Source of the DNA: Deltaproteobacteria bacterium
GTDB taxonomy: Bacteria; Myxococcota_A; UBA9160; UBA4427
Reading direction: 5' to 3'
Assembly (NCBI GenBank): GCA_002691205.1
Contig: NZHD01000097.1
Span: 30,851 to 88,802, forward strand
Length of the DNA stretch: 57,952 nt
Shown here: piece after piece, positions 55,712 to 57,952 of the stretch
Numbering within the stretch: position 1 is the stretch's first letter
How the letters are laid out: the number at the start of each line of letters is the position of its first letter
The notes under the pieces: model-generated
Told to the model about the DNA's origin: nothing
Databases searched by the model: none
Seen by the model: only the letters and a program-made list of their open reading frames with translations
Translations under genes and position numbers: made by a program

Positions 55712-57907
55712 TCATTCGGCAGTGGGAACGTAATTTCGGCTTCGCATGCCCTGAAGCTTCTCGTAACTTTCAATCAACCTCAAGTGCTTGTCGATTCCGT
55801 CAAGTTTCATGCTTGTGGGCGTCAATCCAAAGAATCGAATTTCCCCTGACACACTTAAGGCTGCTTGGCTGAGAAGTTCCTCGCCGTACATTCGAATCAG
55901 ATTGGGGATGAAGTTCTGAATCTCAAGGTCTTTCCGAAGCGTAATATCGAGTACGATATCTAAGACTTGGTAAAACCTTCTTCGCGCGGGCACATTGTCA
56001 TTATACTGCAAGAACAAGCTCACCCATTCTTTGGCTTCTTCATGCCTCCCAAGAGCCAAGCATATAAGCCCTTTGAGTTCGCTCATTGTACATTTGCCCC
56101 ACGGAGAATTTTCGTCGAATGCAATCCCAATCAATTCTGGAATCGGCGTGTATTCATCAAGGTCACTTTCTTCTAACTTCTCGAGCAAGCTTAAGAGATC
56201 TTGGTCACTCAACGAATGAATGTTGAGTATGTCTGACCGGAAGGTGAGTGCTTTGTTGGTATTGTCCCAGACCAGATCCTCTGCTTCATAGATTTCCGAA
56301 TAACCTGGAATCAAGATCCTACAGGCCTTCGCACCGAGGTCCTCGTAGTCCGCAATGTAGACCTCTTTATCCAAATCCCTCAAAATACCCATCAGATACC
56401 GGAATTCCTGCTCTGTTGAGCCTGTAAAATCCCAATCGGAAAATTCGTAGGTGGGGGCTTCGCCAAAGAACTTCCAGGAAAAGACTCCGCTTGAGTCGAT
56501 GAAGTGTTCGACCATGTTGTTCGGCTCGCGGATGGCAAACTCATTGAACGTAGGCAGCAGAATATCATCCAAGCCCTCAAAGCTTCTGCCCTGCATCAAT
56601 TCAGTCAAGCTCCTTTCGAGAGCGACCTCAAACTTAGGGTGCCCTCCGAATGAAGCGAAGGCTCCTCCCGTTTTCGGATTCATGATCGCGACACACATCA
56701 CGGGAAATTTCCCTCCGAGTGACGCATCTTTTATGAATACGGGGAAGCCCTGTGCTTCTAGCTTCTCGATACCGGCAACAATTGCAGGAAATCGCTGGAT
56801 GACAGCCTCAGGAACGTCAGGAAGCGTGAGTTCGTCGAGAATAATCTGCTTTTTGACCGCACGCTCAAATATCTCGGAAAGGCATTGAACGCGTGCTTCA
56901 TAGATTGTGTTGCCCGCGCTCATCCCGTTGCTGACAAAAATATTTCCAATGAGATTGGCAGGAACATAGACCGTCTGTTGGTCGGATTGCCGTATGAATG
57001 GCAGAGCGCAGATCCCCCGTTCGACGGCTCCCGAATTTGTATCCACGAGGTGTGACGCTTTGAGTTCATGGTCGCAGTTGAATATTTCAATAAATCGATC
57101 GTCCATCAAGCCTTCGGGAATTGAATCGTCGAGTCCAGCTTTGAACCACTTTTCGTTGGCGTAATGGACAAAATTAGCCTTCGCCCTTCCTTCACCAAGA
57201 TAGTAGTCGTTGTAAAAATAGTTGTTGCTCATGCGCTCAAGATACTCTCCAAGAGCCGAGCAAAGCGCTGCGTCTTTGGTCGAGCCTTTCCCGTTCGTGT
57301 AACACATGGGCGAGTCGGCATCTCGAATATGAACAGACCACACGTTCGGAACAATATTCCTCCATGCTGCGATTTCAATTTTGATTCCAAGAGACTCGAT
57401 GAGACTGCTCATCGTCGAGATGGTCTCTTCAAGTGAGCAATCTTTTCCGGGGATCATGGTTCTGGCCCCATCTTTGGAGTCGTTCGCATAAAGAAGGCCC
57501 GAGTCATTTCCTAAGACGTTGATGGAGTCGACTTGAAAGCTCAGATCATTTTGAATCACTCTTTTTACAGTGCAGCGATCCATTGCACTTATTATTCCAT
57601 TTCGATCCTTCTCAGATATTTGTTCAGGGAGCTCCGCGCGAATTTTAAAAGTTTGTTGATATCTGTTTTCAGGGTCAACGATGTTGTCCTGGACGATGCT
57701 GATGTCTTCGGTTGAGATATCTCGGGCGTTACAATAAGCCTTGACAAAATAAGCAGCACAAAGGGCTGACGAAGCCAAGAAATAGTCAAAGGGACCCGGA
57801 GCCGTTCCATCCCCTTTGTACCGAATGGGTTGGTCGCTAATGACCGTGAAATCATCAAAGCTGGCCTCCAGCCTGAGATTGTCCAGAAACCTGACTTTTA
57901 CCTGCAT
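55712..57907 (-). CDS. OsmC domain - YcaO domain fusion protein
   Basis: A 731-residue protein. Residues 1 to about 140 are OsmC/Ohr-like with the redox cysteine pair C50 (SSALC) and C112 (DRCTV). About 160-560 is a YcaO domain, with KGSTKDAALCSALGEYLER (about 207-225) and the second conserved acid cluster EARVQCLSEIFERA near 345. The C-terminal part is helical and TPR-like. E. coli-type YcaO supports beta-methylthiolation of ribosomal protein S12, and the fusion form is known in databases under that name. Other YcaO proteins make peptide azolines or thioamides. GAGGAA precedes the ATG. No precursor peptide or RimO gene was seen here. Confidence 0.88.
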   Translation of the reverse strand: MQVKVRFLDNLRLEASFDDFTVISDQPIRYKGDGTAPGPFDYFLASSALCAAYFVKAYCNARDISTEDISIVQDNIVDPENRYQQTFKIRAELPEQISEKDRNGIISAMDRCTVKRVIQNDLSFQVDSINVLGNDSGLLYANDSKDGARTMIPGKDCSLEETISTMSSLIESLGIKIEIAAWRNIVPNVWSVHIRDADSPMCYTNGKGSTKDAALCSALGEYLERMSNNYFYNDYYLGEGRAKANFVHYANEKWFKAGLDDSIPEGLMDDRFIEIFNCDHELKASHLVDTNSGAVERGICALPFIRQSDQQTVYVPANLIGNIFVSNGMSAGNTIYEARVQCLSEIFERAVKKQIILDELTLPDVPEAVIQRFPAIVAGIEKLEAQGFPVFIKDASLGGKFPVMCVAIMNPKTGGAFASFGGHPKFEVALERSLTELMQGRSFEGLDDILLPTFNEFAIREPNNMVEHFIDSSGVFSWKFFGEAPTYEFSDWDFTGSTEQEFRYLMGILRDLDKEVYIADYEDLGAKACRILIPGYSEIYEAEDLVWDNTNKALTFRSDILNIHSLSDQDLLSLLEKLEESDLDEYTPIPELIGIAFDENSPWGKCTMSELKGLICLALGRHEEAKEWVSLFLQYNDNVPARRRFYQVLDIVLDITLRKDLEIQNFIPNLIRMYGEELLSQAALSVSGEIRFFGLTPTSMKLDGIDKHLRLIESYEKLQGMRSRNYVPTAE

Positions 57908-57952
57908 ACTATTTCCTCGGGTGCGCGTCGTCGTTCATCAGCAACTGATCGG

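Noticed and set aside
46567..57952. Repeat of the tRNA-Thr 3' end as an attachment site
   Set aside because: No second copy of the T-arm/acceptor sequence was found in the window, and no integrase gene is present.

Overview
The window is one contiguous stretch of a moderately GC-rich, Gram-negative-type bacterial chromosome. Periplasmic HtrA/Deg proteases, lipopolysaccharide or exopolysaccharide genes, a sigma-54 response regulator and an rpsP-khpA-rimM-trmD-rplS block all fit a proteobacterium-like genome. An Elp3 homologue, bi-domain dehydrogenases, sulfotransferases and heavy use of GTG and TTG starts recall marine or soil delta-proteobacterial (Myxococcota-like) genomes. This is an impression from gene content only, and I cannot name a species or phylum with confidence.

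Region 1 (1-15478) is a surface-polysaccharide locus. It starts inside a WbuB-like glycosyltransferase and runs through a DUF362 protein, a two-domain dehydrogenase, a Wzy/ligase-type membrane protein and two more GT4 glycosyltransferases, all joined by 4-base stop/start overlaps. It continues with three sulfotransferase or glycosyltransferase genes, a UDP-glucuronate-4-epimerase-like enzyme, a further GT4 and a sigma-54 response regulator. A heparinase II/III-like protein at 17807-19468 probably belongs to the same pathway. Together they suggest a sulfated, uronate-containing glycan, which is an inference.

Region 2 (15479-33868) is housekeeping. It holds ligA, rsmI, yraN, a mannose-isomerase-type cupin and the ribosomal block (rplS with a very long acidic tail, trmD, rimM, khpA, rpsP). 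These are followed by a DUF721/DUF1015/tsaC operon, purD, purH, alr, thiS-thiG-thiE and galK.

Region 3 (33869-46566) carries two HtrA proteases in tandem, clpB, a divergent Elp3 / Trm9-like methyltransferase pair, a thioesterase, trpS, a class IV aminotransferase, two small ORFs and a tRNA-Thr(CGU). The Elp3/methyltransferase pair is the most interesting functional lead: it looks like a bacterial version of the eukaryotic wobble-uridine (cm5U to mcm5U) pathway.

Region 4 (46567-57952), downstream of the tRNA, is accessory in character, with long gaps, single-gene units and a broken reading frame. It encodes an adenylation / carrier / membrane-acyltransferase fusion, a small sulfotransferase, an exported Hcp-like protein without any T6SS genes, a short-chain dehydrogenase, a D-aminoacylase-like amidohydrolase and an OsmC-YcaO fusion. 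No CRISPR array, insertion sequence or rRNA gene was seen.
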